A stretch of DNA of 64,000 nt from Manganibacter manganicus (lineage in GTDB: Bacteria > Pseudomonadota > Alphaproteobacteria > Rhizobiales > Rhizobiaceae). Made by a program: the position numbers and the translations under genes. Positions within the stretch are counted from its first letter, which is position 1. Each line of letters starts with the position of its first letter. The notes beneath the pieces are model-generated. The model worked only from the letters and a program-made list of their open reading frames with translations. It made no database searches and was not told the origin of the DNA. Of the stretch, positions 17,097 to 26,236 are shown one piece after another. The DNA lies in contig NZ_MDET01000045.1 of the NCBI RefSeq assembly GCF_002075885.1, forward strand, positions 141,534 through 205,533, in the 5' to 3' direction.

Positions 17097-18362
17097 ATGC
17101 AGGAAATGAAGCTTACAGAATTCAAGAACAAGAAGCCGCCGGAGCTGATCGCCTATGCGGAAACGCTTGAGGTCGAAAACGCCAGCGTGATGCGCAAGCA
17201 GGAGCTGATGTTCGCGATCCTGAAGAAACTGGCGGCGCAGGATATCGAGATCATCGGCGACGGCGTGGTCGAAGTGCTGCAGGACGGTTTCGGGTTCCTG
17301 CGCTCGGCCAACGCCAACTATTTGCCCGGTCCTGACGATATCTACATCTCGCCCTCGCAGATCCGCCGCTTTTCGCTCAAGACCGGCGATACGGTGGAAG
17401 GGCCGATCCGCAGCCCGAAGGAAGGCGAACGTTATTTCGCGCTTCTCAAGGTCAACACCATCAATTTCGACGATCCGGAAAAGATCCGCCACAAGATCCA
17501 TTTCGACAATCTGACGCCGCTTTACCCGACCGAGCGGCTGAAGATGGAAATGGATGTTCCGACCGGCAAGGACATCTCGGCGCGCGTCATCGATCTGGTG
17601 GCGCCACTGGGGAAAGGTCAGCGCGCATTGATCATCGCGCCACCGCGTACCGGCAAGACGGTGCTGATGCAAAACATTGCCCATTCGATCACCACCAACC
17701 ATCCCGAATGCTACCTGATCGTGCTGTTGATCGACGAGCGGCCGGAGGAGGTCACCGACATGCAGCGCTCGGTGAAGGGCGAGGTGGTGTCCTCGACCTT
17801 CGACGAGCCGGCCTCGCGTCACGTTCAGGTTGCCGAAATGGTGATCGAAAAGGCCAAGCGCCTGGTCGAGCACGGTCGCGACGTGGTCATTCTGCTCGAT
17901 TCCATCACGCGTCTCGGCCGCGCCTACAACACCGTCGTGCCGTCATCTGGCAAGGTGCTGACCGGCGGTGTCGACGCCAACGCCCTTCAGCGGCCGAAGC
18001 GTTTTTTCGGGGCCGCACGCAACATCGAAGAAGGTGGATCGCTGACCATTATCGCGACCGGGCTGATCGACACCGGCAGCCGCATGGACGAAGTGATCTT
18101 CGAGGAATTCAAGGGAACCGGCAACTCGGAAATCCATCTCGACCGGAAGGTATCCGACAAGCGCATCTATCCGGCGATGGATATTCTCAAATCCGGCACG
18201 CGCAAGGAGGATCTGCTCATCCCACGCGCGGACCTGCAGAAGATTTTCGTGCTGCGCCGTATTCTAGCGCCAATGGGGACAACCGACGCGATCGAGTTCC
18301 TCATCGACAAGCTCAAGCAGACCAAGACAAACGCGGATTTCTTCGATTCGATGAATACCTGA
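17097..18362 (+). CDS. rho: Transcription termination factor Rho
   Basis: Hexameric RNA helicase that ends transcription at C-rich unstructured RNA. ATG 17097 gives 421 aa, the usual alphaproteobacterial length, beginning MQEMKLTEFKNKKPPEL; an upstream frame to 17025 is not conserved. The RNA-binding cold-shock domain with DGFGFLRS is near residue 63. The ATPase has Walker A APPRTGKTVLMQ near 180, and LLDSITRLGRAYN with the Q/R loops follows. The stop codon TGA (18360-18362) abuts the stop of the convergent gene, making a TGATCA palindrome. Confidence 0.97.
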   Translation: MQEMKLTEFKNKKPPELIAYAETLEVENASVMRKQELMFAILKKLAAQDIEIIGDGVVEVLQDGFGFLRSANANYLPGPDDIYISPSQIRRFSLKTGDTVEGPIRSPKEGERYFALLKVNTINFDDPEKIRHKIHFDNLTPLYPTERLKMEMDVPTGKDISARVIDLVAPLGKGQRALIIAPPRTGKTVLMQNIAHSITTNHPECYLIVLLIDERPEEVTDMQRSVKGEVVSSTFDEPASRHVQVAEMVIEKAKRLVEHGRDVVILLDSITRLGRAYNTVVPSSGKVLTGGVDANALQRPKRFFGAARNIEEGGSLTIIATGLIDTGSRMDEVIFEEFKGTGNSEIHLDRKVSDKRIYPAMDILKSGTRKEDLLIPRADLQKIFVLRRILAPMGTTDAIEFLIDKLKQTKTNADFFDSMNT

Positions 18363-20381
18363 TCAGGTCTCGCGCAGCGCCGCTTCAAGCTTCACCGGGT
18401 CGGTGATAACGGGAAGACAGACAGGCCCGGTGCAAAGATAGGCACCGGGCTTTTTCGTGGGCGGCTCACCGGCGCCGGGCAGAAGAGGCAGGTCGGTTGT
18501 TGCGCCGATGGGAACGAAATGATCGACCCGGCGTGGGTCGGGTATCCGATTCGCCACCGAAACGAGCTTCGAGTCTTCAGTCTCATCTACGACGACCAGT
18601 TTCAACGGCTTGATGACAAGCGCGCACGCATTGACGATGCCGGCCTGGCCATAGGATTGGTGCCGCGCACGCCCGGCGGCATGTTCTGCGACCGCCCAGG
18701 CCTTTGCGTGCAGTTCGATATCGCCTGTGACATTGGCAAGCCGGGCCAAAGCTTCGACGATCTGTGCGGTTGCTGACGGGATCGCTTCATCGACATCGCC
18801 GCGGATCCTGAGTGGAACGTCCTCGGCATCGGATGTCGAAAGATAATAGCCGGTACCAGCGTCGTCGCCGTGCCAGCGGTCGAGCTGGGCGCATAAATCG
18901 CGCGCCTGTTTGATATATCTGGTTTGATGTGTGGCCTCATAGAGCGCGATCGCCGCATTGATCATCGCGGCATAATCGCTGGACAAGGCCGGGAACAGCG
19001 CTGCATCCTTGAGCCGGGAATGTGGCAGACGCCCTGCCCGCGCGCTGCCTGTGATAGAGTTGAACGCCGCGGCGGCCACATCGACCCAATCGCTGCGCGC
19101 GAACAGACGTCCGCCGTCGGCAAGAGCGGTAATGGCAAGGCCGTTCCAGTCGGTCAGCACCTTTTCGTCGCGCCCCGGCCGGACACGCTCTTCGCGTGCA
19201 GAGCGCAGCCGTTGTTTCAGCGGTGTGAACGTGTCGCTGTCGGCGATAGAGTCCGCCTGCTGCTGCAATGTCTGACGCAGTATCGGCTTTCCTTCCCAAT
19301 TCTCAGGGTTGGACAATGTGATATATCTGTTGAATATATCAATGTCTGATCCGAGAACGGCTGCCAGCTCGTCCCGATCCCAGGTGTAGAACAGGCCTTC
19401 GTGTCCCTCGCTGTCGGCGTCGAGGCTGGACGCGAAGGCGCCGTCATCAACCAGCATTTCCCGCAACAGCCAGGCGATGCTTTCCTCGATTCGGACCCGG
19501 AACAGTTCGTTGCCGGTTTCCGCATAGACCCAGTTGCCCAGGCGAAGCAGTTGCGCATTGTCATAGAGCATCTTTTCGAAATGCGGCACCAGCCATTCGG
19601 CGTCGGTGGAATAGCGCGCAAGCCCACCGCCTATATGATCGTAGATTCCGCCTGCCAGCATGGTTTCTAGGCTGTGCAGAACCCTATCGCGATGCTCCCG
19701 GTTGCGGGTTTCCAGCCAAGATAGCCACAGCGTGGTCATGAAGGGTGTGTTCGGGAATTTCGGTGCTCCGCGCAGGCCGCCGAGCGTCCTGTCCATCATG
19801 CCGTCAATGCTTTCGGCAAGCGTCGTGAGCGTGTCTATGTCGAGAGAAGCCCTGTCGCGCGAGGCGGCTAGCCGTTCGCCGACATGGACAGTCAGTCCGT
19901 CCGCACTTTGGGTCAGGCTTTGCCGCTTTTCCCGCCACGCCTTGTCCACGGCCTCCAGAACCTGAATGAAGCCGGGCCGGCCATAGCGTGCTTCGGGAGG
20001 GAAATAGGTGCCACCCCAGAACGGCTTGCCATCGGGCGTCAGGAACATGGTGAGGGGCCAACCGCCCTGCTCGCCCATGGCAGCAAGTGCGGCCATATAG
20101 ATCTGGTCGAGGTCCGGCCGCTCCTCGCGATCGACCTTGATATTGACGAACAGCCGGTTCATGACGGCCGCGACGTCTTCGTTCTCGAAGCTTTCATGCG
20201 CCATGACATGACACCAATGGCAGGCGGCATAGCCGATGGAGAGCAGGATAGGACGATCAAGCTCTTGCGCTTCGCGCAACGCGGCAGCCGACCAGGCGCG
20301 CCAGTGGACAGGATTGGCGCTGTGCTGCCGTAGATATGGGCTGGATTCGGCGGCAAGTAGGTTTTCGGGCGGTAAGGGCAC
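18363..20381 (-). CDS. DUF255 thioredoxin-domain protein (YyaL/spermatogenesis-associated protein 20-like)
   Basis: A 672-residue protein with an N-terminal thioredoxin-like DUF255 domain (PYLRQHSANPVHW, then GYAACHWCHVMAHESF with the CHWC pair, and FVNIKVDREERPDLDQIY), followed by an alpha/alpha barrel resembling N-acylglucosamine epimerase or cellobiose epimerase folds. The function is unknown. GTG 20381 is preferred because it starts just before the conserved PLPPENLLAAESSPYL; a frame open to 20525 would overlap mnmE. The C-terminal stretch AYLCTGPVCLPV is encoded over the rho terminator hairpin. Convergent with rho, divergent from mnmE. Confidence 0.87.
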   Translation of the reverse strand: MPLPPENLLAAESSPYLRQHSANPVHWRAWSAAALREAQELDRPILLSIGYAACHWCHVMAHESFENEDVAAVMNRLFVNIKVDREERPDLDQIYMAALAAMGEQGGWPLTMFLTPDGKPFWGGTYFPPEARYGRPGFIQVLEAVDKAWREKRQSLTQSADGLTVHVGERLAASRDRASLDIDTLTTLAESIDGMMDRTLGGLRGAPKFPNTPFMTTLWLSWLETRNREHRDRVLHSLETMLAGGIYDHIGGGLARYSTDAEWLVPHFEKMLYDNAQLLRLGNWVYAETGNELFRVRIEESIAWLLREMLVDDGAFASSLDADSEGHEGLFYTWDRDELAAVLGSDIDIFNRYITLSNPENWEGKPILRQTLQQQADSIADSDTFTPLKQRLRSAREERVRPGRDEKVLTDWNGLAITALADGGRLFARSDWVDVAAAAFNSITGSARAGRLPHSRLKDAALFPALSSDYAAMINAAIALYEATHQTRYIKQARDLCAQLDRWHGDDAGTGYYLSTSDAEDVPLRIRGDVDEAIPSATAQIVEALARLANVTGDIELHAKAWAVAEHAAGRARHQSYGQAGIVNACALVIKPLKLVVVDETEDSKLVSVANRIPDPRRVDHFVPIGATTDLPLLPGAGEPPTKKPGAYLCTGPVCLPVITDPVKLEAALRET
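18425..18455 (+). terminator. Intrinsic terminator of rho, inside the opposing gene
   Basis: GCCCGGTGC (18425-18433) pairs perfectly over 9 bp with GCACCGGGC (18442-18450) around an 8-base loop and is followed by TTTTT (18451-18455). It lies about 63 bp past the rho stop, in the right orientation to end the rho transcript, and falls within the 3' coding part of the convergent DUF255 gene. Confidence 0.8.
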
Positions 20382-20441
20382 TTTGATATCGACTTTCTCG
20401 TCTATGATAAGAAAGCTAGGGCGGTTCCGGTAAAGGTACAA

Positions 20442-21761
20442 ATGATTTTCAGCGATTCCATTGTGGCGCTTTCGAGCGGTCGCCTTCCGGCCGGTGTTGC
20501 TGTAATTCGCATCTCTGGCCCGCATAGTCGATTCGCCATCGAAACGATCTCTGGAAGCATCCCTGCGGATCGGGTCGCGGCGTATCGGTCGCTACGCGCG
20601 TCCGACGGGCGCCTCCTCGATCGTGCCTTGGTACTGTTCTTTGCGGCTCCACGCAGCTTTACCGGCGAGGATGTTGCGGAACTTCACGTTCATGGCGGGC
20701 GCGCTGTTGTGGCAGCCGTGCTTGCGGCACTGACTGCTTTGGATGGCGTCCGCAGCGCCGAAGCCGGTGAGTTCACCCAGCGCGCCTTTCTCAATGGCAA
20801 GATCGATCTTACAGAAGCGGAGGCGCTGGCTGACCTGATTAATGCCGAGACGGAAGCACAGCGGCGCTTTGCAAGCCTGAACGCCGGCGGTGCGCAAAGC
20901 CGACTTTATCAGGAATGGCGGCGGCGGTTGATCCATGCGCGTGCGATGATCGAAGCCGAGATCGATTTCACCGATGAGGAGGATATTCCAGGTTCCATCG
21001 CGGAGACGATATGGGCCGACATGGAGATGCTGGCGTCGGATATCACACGCCATATGGATGGATTTGCTGCCGCTGAAATCCTGCGTGAAGGTTTCGACGT
21101 TGTCATCCTAGGCGCGCCGAACGCTGGAAAGTCCAGCCTGTTCAATGCGCTGGCGCGTCGGGACGCGGCCATCGTTACAGACGAACCGGGCACGACGCGG
21201 GACCTGCTCGAGGTCGTGCTTGACCTGCATGGGTTGCGCGTCAGGGTTACTGACACGGCTGGGCTAAGGGAGACCACAGGTAAGGTCGAGGCTCTTGGGA
21301 TCGAAAAGGCCAAGGCGCGAGCACGCGAAGCCGATTTGGTTCTGGCGCTGGAGGACTTGGCTCAACCGGTTTCCGTCGATGTCGATGGGATTGCGACACT
21401 GCGCGTTGGCACGAAGCCCGACCTGCTGGGGCCGATGTCTACTGATGTATCAGGCAGGTATGATCTTTGCGTCTCCGCAGTGACAGGCGCCGGCCTTGAC
21501 GCCCTTCTTGGAGAGATTGGCCGCCGCGCGGAAGCCAGGATAGATTCGGCCGGCGAAATACTGCCGTCGCGGCAACGACATGTGGAACTATTGCGCGAAT
21601 CCGTGCGGCATATTCATGCGTCGCTCGGTGCGGATCAAGCATTGGAACTGCGTGCTGAGGAATTGCGTCTCGCAGCCGATCGACTAGGGCGGATCGTCGG
21701 CGCCGTCGATGTCGAAGATCTTTTCGACGTGATCTTTTCACAGTTTTGCATTGGCAAGTGA
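20442..21761 (+). CDS. mnmE: tRNA modification GTPase MnmE (TrmE)
   Basis: With MnmG forms the 5-carboxymethylaminomethyl group on wobble U34 of several tRNAs. At 439 aa it has an N-terminal tetrahydrofolate-binding domain (SGRLPAGVAVIRISGPHSRF), G domain P-loop GAPNAGKSSLFNALARRD near residue 224 with TDEPGTTRD, DTAGLRET and G4-like TKPD, and the C-terminal CIGK box at the very end. Its TGA stop is the first three bases of a parS-like site. It heads mnmE-mnmG-rsmG-parA-parB. Confidence 0.96.
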   Translation: MIFSDSIVALSSGRLPAGVAVIRISGPHSRFAIETISGSIPADRVAAYRSLRASDGRLLDRALVLFFAAPRSFTGEDVAELHVHGGRAVVAAVLAALTALDGVRSAEAGEFTQRAFLNGKIDLTEAEALADLINAETEAQRRFASLNAGGAQSRLYQEWRRRLIHARAMIEAEIDFTDEEDIPGSIAETIWADMEMLASDITRHMDGFAAAEILREGFDVVILGAPNAGKSSLFNALARRDAAIVTDEPGTTRDLLEVVLDLHGLRVRVTDTAGLRETTGKVEALGIEKAKARAREADLVLALEDLAQPVSVDVDGIATLRVGTKPDLLGPMSTDVSGRYDLCVSAVTGAGLDALLGEIGRRAEARIDSAGEILPSRQRHVELLRESVRHIHASLGADQALELRAEELRLAADRLGRIVGAVDVEDLFDVIFSQFCIGK

Positions 21762-21774
21762 CTCACGTGAAACA
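21759..21774. promoter_or_regulatory. parS: parS-like centromere site 1
   Basis: TGACTCACGTGAAACA matches 14 of 16 bases of the ParB-binding consensus TGTTTCACGTGAAACA. It overlaps the mnmE stop codon, so the ParB site also serves as the end of the gene. Confidence 0.75.
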
Positions 21775-21786
21775 ACAAGCGCCGCC

Positions 21787-21802
21787 TGATTCACGTGAAA
21801 CG
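21787..21802. promoter_or_regulatory. parS: parS-like centromere site 2
   Basis: TGATTCACGTGAAACG matches 14 of 16 bases of the consensus. It sits 28 bp from site 1, in the 98-bp mnmE-mnmG gap. Confidence 0.78.
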
Positions 21803-21823
21803 CTGCATCCAGGCCCGTGTCAT

Positions 21824-21839
21824 TGTTTCACGTGAAACG
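21824..21839. promoter_or_regulatory. parS: parS centromere site 3 (best match)
   Basis: TGTTTCACGTGAAACG matches 15 of 16 bases, with a perfect 14-bp palindrome (GTTTCACGTGAAAC, 21825-21838). It lies 20 bp before the mnmG start and is the strongest of the four sites. Confidence 0.9.
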
Positions 21840-21859
21840 GTCCGCTTGACAGGAGTCGA

Positions 21860-23764
21860 GTGAGAGCCGAAGAGATGCGGATGATAGATAGTCAGGACAG
21901 GTTTGATGTGATCGTCGTTGGCGGCGGGCACGCCGGCTGCGAGGCTGCGAGCGCTTCGGCACGGGCAGGCGCTCGGACTGGGCTTGTCACATTGCGGCTT
22001 GATACAATCGGCGTGATGTCTTGCAATCCGGCCATCGGCGGTCTGGGCAAAGGGCATCTTGTGCGCGAGATCGACGCCATGGATGGTCTCATGGGCCGTA
22101 TTGCCGACGCCGCAGGCATCCAGTTTCGCTTGCTCAATCGCCGCAAGGGTCCGGCAGTGCGCGGGCCGCGCACCCAGGCGGACAGAAAGCTCTACCGGCT
22201 CGCCATGCAGCGGGTCATCACGGCGCAGCCCAATCTTGAGGTGATCGAAGCCGAGGTGCATGACCTTGAGATCCAGGACGGCCGCCTTATCGCTGTTGTT
22301 CTGACTGACGGCCGCCGTCTCACCTGCGGTGCGGCTGTGTTGACCACCGGCACATTCCTGGGCGGATTGATCCATATCGGTGATAAGAAGATTGTCGCCG
22401 GACGCATGAACGAACAGGCATCGCATGGGCTATCGGCAACCATGGCGCGTGCCGGCTTTCGTCTCGGGCGCCTGAAAACCGGTACACCGCCTCGGCTTGA
22501 TGGAAGGACGATCGACTGGGCTTCGCTCGATCGCCAGAAGGCGGATGAGGAACCAATCCCGTTCTCGCTGATGACGGAGCGGATCAGCAATCTACAGATC
22601 GAATGCGGTATCACGCGCACGACACCGGCGACCCACCAGGTTATCCGCGAAAATCTCAACCGCTCGGCCATGTATTCCGGATCGATCCAAGGAATAGGCC
22701 CGCGCTACTGCCCGTCCATCGAGGATAAGATAGTCAAGTTCGGTGATCGTGACGGGCATCAGATTTTTCTCGAACCGGAAGGATTGGATGACGATACGGT
22801 CTACCCCAACGGTATATCGACCTCCTTGCCCGAAGATGCCCAGCTTGCATTGCTGAAGACCATACCGGGGCTGGAGCGCGCGACCATGCTGCAACCCGGT
22901 TACGCGATTGAGTACGACCATATCGATCCGCGCGAGCTGAAGGCAACCCTCGAGACCCGACGTATGGGTGGTTTATTTCTCGCCGGTCAGATCAACGGCA
23001 CGACGGGCTATGAGGAAGCTGGCGCGCAAGGTCTGCTTGCCGGTCTGAATGCGGCGCGGCGTGCCGCAGGTGCGGAACCCACCGTGCTGAGTCGCACAGA
23101 GGCCTATATCGGCGTGATGATCGACGATCTCACCAGTCGCGGCATCGTGGAGCCCTATCGCATGTTCACGTCGCGGGCAGAATTTCGGCTTGCGCTGCGG
23201 GCCGACAATGCCGACGAGCGGCTGACACCAAAGGCGCTGGATTTTGGCATCGTGTCGCGCGAACGCTCGCAACGGTTCCAAAGTGTCCGCGCCAAGATCG
23301 ACGCCGCCCGGCGATTGGCGCGGTCCGTGTCGCTGACGCCGAACGAAGCGGCGCGTCACGGCCTGGAGATCAACAGGGACGGGGTGCGGCGAACGGCCTA
23401 TGACCTTTTGACTTATTCTGGCGTCGATGTGGCATGGCTGGCAAGGATAGATCCGGCTTTCGGCGAACTGGATCACGGTACTGCGGAAGCTCTTGAAATC
23501 GAAGCAAAATATTCCGTCTATGTGGAACGGCAGCGCGCCGATGTGGAGCGGATGCGGCATGAGGAATCGGTGCTCATTCCCGATCACATCGATTTTTCCA
23601 ACGTGCCGGGCCTATCCAACGAACTGAAATTGAAGATGCGTGAGCGGCGGCCGCGGTCGATCGCGGATGCCCAGCGCATGGAAGGCATGACACCTGCCGC
23701 GCTGGCGGTGATCGTAGCGCACGTCCGTAAAGACGGCGCCGCCTCCCGGAGGAGCGTGGCTTGA
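21860..23764 (+). CDS. mnmG: tRNA uridine-5-carboxymethylaminomethyl modification enzyme MnmG (GidA)
   Basis: FAD-binding partner of MnmE for wobble-U34 modification, 634 aa (family about 620-630). FAD site VVGGGHAGCEAASASARAGA is near residue 20. MnmG signatures include CNPAIGGLGKGHLVREIDAM, the catalytic-Cys region of family members, and GNT-like ETRRMGGLFLAGQINGTTGY. GTG 21860 has AGGAG four bases upstream; ATG 21875 or 21881 would shorten the tail slightly. Its stop overlaps the TTG start of rsmG (TTGA). Confidence 0.95.
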   Translation: MRAEEMRMIDSQDRFDVIVVGGGHAGCEAASASARAGARTGLVTLRLDTIGVMSCNPAIGGLGKGHLVREIDAMDGLMGRIADAAGIQFRLLNRRKGPAVRGPRTQADRKLYRLAMQRVITAQPNLEVIEAEVHDLEIQDGRLIAVVLTDGRRLTCGAAVLTTGTFLGGLIHIGDKKIVAGRMNEQASHGLSATMARAGFRLGRLKTGTPPRLDGRTIDWASLDRQKADEEPIPFSLMTERISNLQIECGITRTTPATHQVIRENLNRSAMYSGSIQGIGPRYCPSIEDKIVKFGDRDGHQIFLEPEGLDDDTVYPNGISTSLPEDAQLALLKTIPGLERATMLQPGYAIEYDHIDPRELKATLETRRMGGLFLAGQINGTTGYEEAGAQGLLAGLNAARRAAGAEPTVLSRTEAYIGVMIDDLTSRGIVEPYRMFTSRAEFRLALRADNADERLTPKALDFGIVSRERSQRFQSVRAKIDAARRLARSVSLTPNEAARHGLEINRDGVRRTAYDLLTYSGVDVAWLARIDPAFGELDHGTAEALEIEAKYSVYVERQRADVERMRHEESVLIPDHIDFSNVPGLSNELKLKMRERRPRSIADAQRMEGMTPAALAVIVAHVRKDGAASRRSVA

Positions 23765-24390
23765 GCGCAGACCTGTTCAACCGGCTTTGTGACGTTGCCG
23801 GCCCTGTTTCACGTGAAACTTTCGTACGACTCGAGCGCTTTGAAAGCCAGTTCCTGAAATGGAATCGAAGCATCAATCTCGCGGCCCCCTCGACATTGGG
23901 CAATGTGTGGCAAAGGCATATACTGGACAGCGCCCAGTTGATGCCCCTTGCATCGAACGCATTGCGCTGGCTCGATCTTGGCTCGGGCGGTGGTTTCCCA
24001 GGGCTTGTTGTGGCCTGTCTGCTCAAGGAGCGGGGCGGGTCCATCGATCTGGTGGAAAGCAACCGTAAAAAGGCCGGGTTCCTGCAATCCATGATCGGCG
24101 AGTTCGAGCTGCCCGCCCATGTCGTCGCACGGAGAATCGAGGAAGTCGCTACATTGGTGACGAGTCCGCAGATCGTTACGGCTCGGGCGCTTGCGCCATT
24201 GCCGGTTCTGCTGGACCTTACGGCACCCTGGTTGACGACCGGAAGTCGCGCTCTGTTTCATAAAGGTCGGGATTACCGTACCGAAGTGGAAGAAAGCACT
24301 CACCGCTGGGCCTTCGATCTGGTAGAACACCAAAGCAAGGTCGATCCACAAAGCGTAATTCTCGAAATCGGCGGCCTCAAACGCGTTTGA
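23761..24390 (+). CDS. rsmG: 16S rRNA (guanine527-N7)-methyltransferase RsmG (GidB)
   Basis: Methylates N7 of G527 in 16S rRNA using SAM. It has 209 aa and a Rossmann core with LDLGSGGGFPGLVVACLL near residue 76 and NLAAPSTLGNVWQRHILDSAQ before it. The TTG start overlaps the mnmG stop by 4 bases, implying coupling. Codons for PVSRET at residues about 15-20 are simultaneously a parS-like site (23805-23820). The gene is directly upstream of parA. Confidence 0.95.
   Translation: MSADLFNRLCDVAGPVSRETFVRLERFESQFLKWNRSINLAAPSTLGNVWQRHILDSAQLMPLASNALRWLDLGSGGGFPGLVVACLLKERGGSIDLVESNRKKAGFLQSMIGEFELPAHVVARRIEEVATLVTSPQIVTARALAPLPVLLDLTAPWLTTGSRALFHKGRDYRTEVEESTHRWAFDLVEHQSKVDPQSVILEIGGLKRV
23805..23820. 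promoter_or_regulatory. parS: parS site 4, embedded in the rsmG coding sequence
   Basis: TGTTTCACGTGAAACT is 15 of 16 to the ParB consensus, with the same perfect 14-bp core as site 3. It is read in frame as Val-Ser-Arg-Glu-Thr of RsmG. A parS inside gidB/rsmG with this translation is familiar from other alphaproteobacteria. Confidence 0.88.
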
Positions 24391-24415
24391 TCGAACGAAG
24401 GCGATGTGAATCGGC

Positions 24416-25237
24416 ATGAATTTCTGGCATGGAACGATGAACAAGACCGGACCCCGTATTATCACCGTTGCCAATCAGAAGGGCGGCGTCGGCAAAACCA
24501 CCACGGCCATCAATCTGGCGACGGCGTTGGCCGCCATTGGCGAGCAGGTGTTGATCGTCGATCTTGATCCGCAAGGTAATGCCAGCACGGGGCTGGGCAT
24601 CGACCGGCGCGATCGCAATGTTTCTTCCTATGATGTGCTCACTGGCAGCCTCGAAATCGAGGATGCCGCAGTGGCAACTGCCGTTCCCGGTCTGTCCATC
24701 GTGCCCTCGACTCTTGATCTACTGGGCATAGAAATGGAGATTTCCTCGGCGCCGGATCGGGTTTTGCGCCTGCGCAATGCCGTGAGGGCGGCCAGCGAGC
24801 GGTCTCAATCCTTCGATTATGTGTTGGTCGATTGCCCGCCATCGCTCAATCTGCTGACGCTCAATGCAATGGCGGCGGCCGATTCGGTGCTGGTGCCGCT
24901 GCAATGCGAATTCTTCGCGCTTGAGGGCCTCAGCCAATTGCTGGAAACGGTGGAGCAGGTGCGCGCTTCGATCAATCCGGCGCTTGAAATCCAGGGCATC
25001 GTGTTGACCATGTTCGATGGCCGCAACAATCTCGCCAATCAGGTGGTACAGGATGTTCGTGCCCATATGGGGGACAAGGTCTATGAGACGGTGATCCCGC
25101 GCAATGTGCGCATATCGGAAGCACCGTCCTACGGCAAGCCGGCGATACTCTACGATTTGAAATGCTCCGGCAGCCAGGCCTATCTGCAACTGGCATCCGA
25201 GGTTATTCGCCGCGAGCGTCATCAACGCGCTGCATGA
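24416..25237 (+). CDS. parA: Chromosome-partitioning ATPase ParA
   Basis: Deviant-Walker ATPase that moves ParB-parS complexes and so segregates the origins. The protein has 273 aa from ATG 24416. The P-loop NQKGGVGKTTTAINLATALA starts near residue 20, LIVDLDPQGNAS and the Walker B-like VLVDCPPSLNLLTLNAM follow. ATG 24437 (MNKTGPRI) would give 266 aa and fits other ParA proteins better; neither start has a strong ribosome site. Followed 37 bp later by parB. Confidence 0.95.
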   Translation: MNFWHGTMNKTGPRIITVANQKGGVGKTTTAINLATALAAIGEQVLIVDLDPQGNASTGLGIDRRDRNVSSYDVLTGSLEIEDAAVATAVPGLSIVPSTLDLLGIEMEISSAPDRVLRLRNAVRAASERSQSFDYVLVDCPPSLNLLTLNAMAAADSVLVPLQCEFFALEGLSQLLETVEQVRASINPALEIQGIVLTMFDGRNNLANQVVQDVRAHMGDKVYETVIPRNVRISEAPSYGKPAILYDLKCSGSQAYLQLASEVIRRERHQRAA

Positions 25238-25274
25238 CCGACCAATACGCCTACGAAACGATTTGAGACGGACC

Positions 25275-26192
25275 ATGAACGACGATCCTTCAAGAAAGCG
25301 ACTGGGCCGCGGACTTGCCGCCCTGATCGGGGATATGGACCGCCCCGCGGCGCCCGAACGGACGGCTGCTCGTGCCGATGGCAAGGCTCCAATCGAGTTC
25401 CTTTCGCCCAATCCGAAAAATCCTCGTCGCCATTTCGGCGATGCCGAATTGACCGATCTCGCGCAGTCCATCCGCGAGCACGGCGTCGTGCAACCGGTCG
25501 TGGTGCGGCCTTCGCCCGCTCAGGCTGGACGCTATGAGATCATTGCCGGCGAGCGCCGTTGGCGCGCGGCACAGCGGGCCGGGTTGACCGAGATCCCGGT
25601 CATCGTCCGCGACGTCAACGATCGCACGGCGCTTGAACTGGCGATCATCGAGAACGTTCAGCGTGCCGACCTCAATCCGCTTGAGGAGGCGCTTGGCTAT
25701 CAGCAGTTGATAGACGAGCATAATTACAGCCAGTCCGATCTTGGGCAGGTGATCGGCAAGAGCCGCAGCCATGTCGCCAACACGCTGCGCCTTCTCAAGC
25801 TGCCGGATGTGATCCGCGACATGCTGGTCGAGGGCGCATTGTCCGCCGGTCATGCGCGCACTCTGGTGACGGCGCAGGATCCGGCCGGCCTGGCCAAGCG
25901 TATCGTCGAAGAGGGGCTTTCCGTGCGTCAGGCCGAGGCGTTGGCGCAGATGCCGGCCGGCGCGCCGACGCAAAGGAGGCCATCCGTGTCGGCGGAAAAA
26001 GACCCGGACACGCTGGCGCTGGAGCGGCTGCTGACTGATACGATCGGCATGAAGGTGACGATCGCGCATAAGGAGCGGGGCGGTGAGGTGAAGATCGCCT
26101 ATCGTACCTTGGAGCAACTGGACGATCTGTGTCGCCGGCTGAAGCAGGATGGCGGTTCCGCCGGGTCCGGCGAGCCACGCATCCGTTACTGA
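25275..26192 (+). CDS. parB: Chromosome-partitioning protein ParB
   Basis: CTP-dependent clamp that loads at parS and spreads. The protein has 305 aa from ATG 25275: N-terminal RKRLGRGLAALIGD (the ParA-interacting peptide), the CTP-binding ParB/Srx region with NPRRHF and the GERRWRAAQRAGL motif near 92, the HTH that reads parS (SDLGQVIGKSRSHVANTLRLL), and a C-terminal dimer domain. Four parS sites lie 1.5-3.5 kb upstream. Convergent with holA, 44 bp apart. Confidence 0.95.
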   Translation: MNDDPSRKRLGRGLAALIGDMDRPAAPERTAARADGKAPIEFLSPNPKNPRRHFGDAELTDLAQSIREHGVVQPVVVRPSPAQAGRYEIIAGERRWRAAQRAGLTEIPVIVRDVNDRTALELAIIENVQRADLNPLEEALGYQQLIDEHNYSQSDLGQVIGKSRSHVANTLRLLKLPDVIRDMLVEGALSAGHARTLVTAQDPAGLAKRIVEEGLSVRQAEALAQMPAGAPTQRRPSVSAEKDPDTLALERLLTDTIGMKVTIAHKERGGEVKIAYRTLEQLDDLCRRLKQDGGSAGSGEPRIRY

Positions 26193-26236
26193 CTTGGCAA
26201 CAGCGCAGCCTTGAACGATATTAGCCGGCAAATAAA

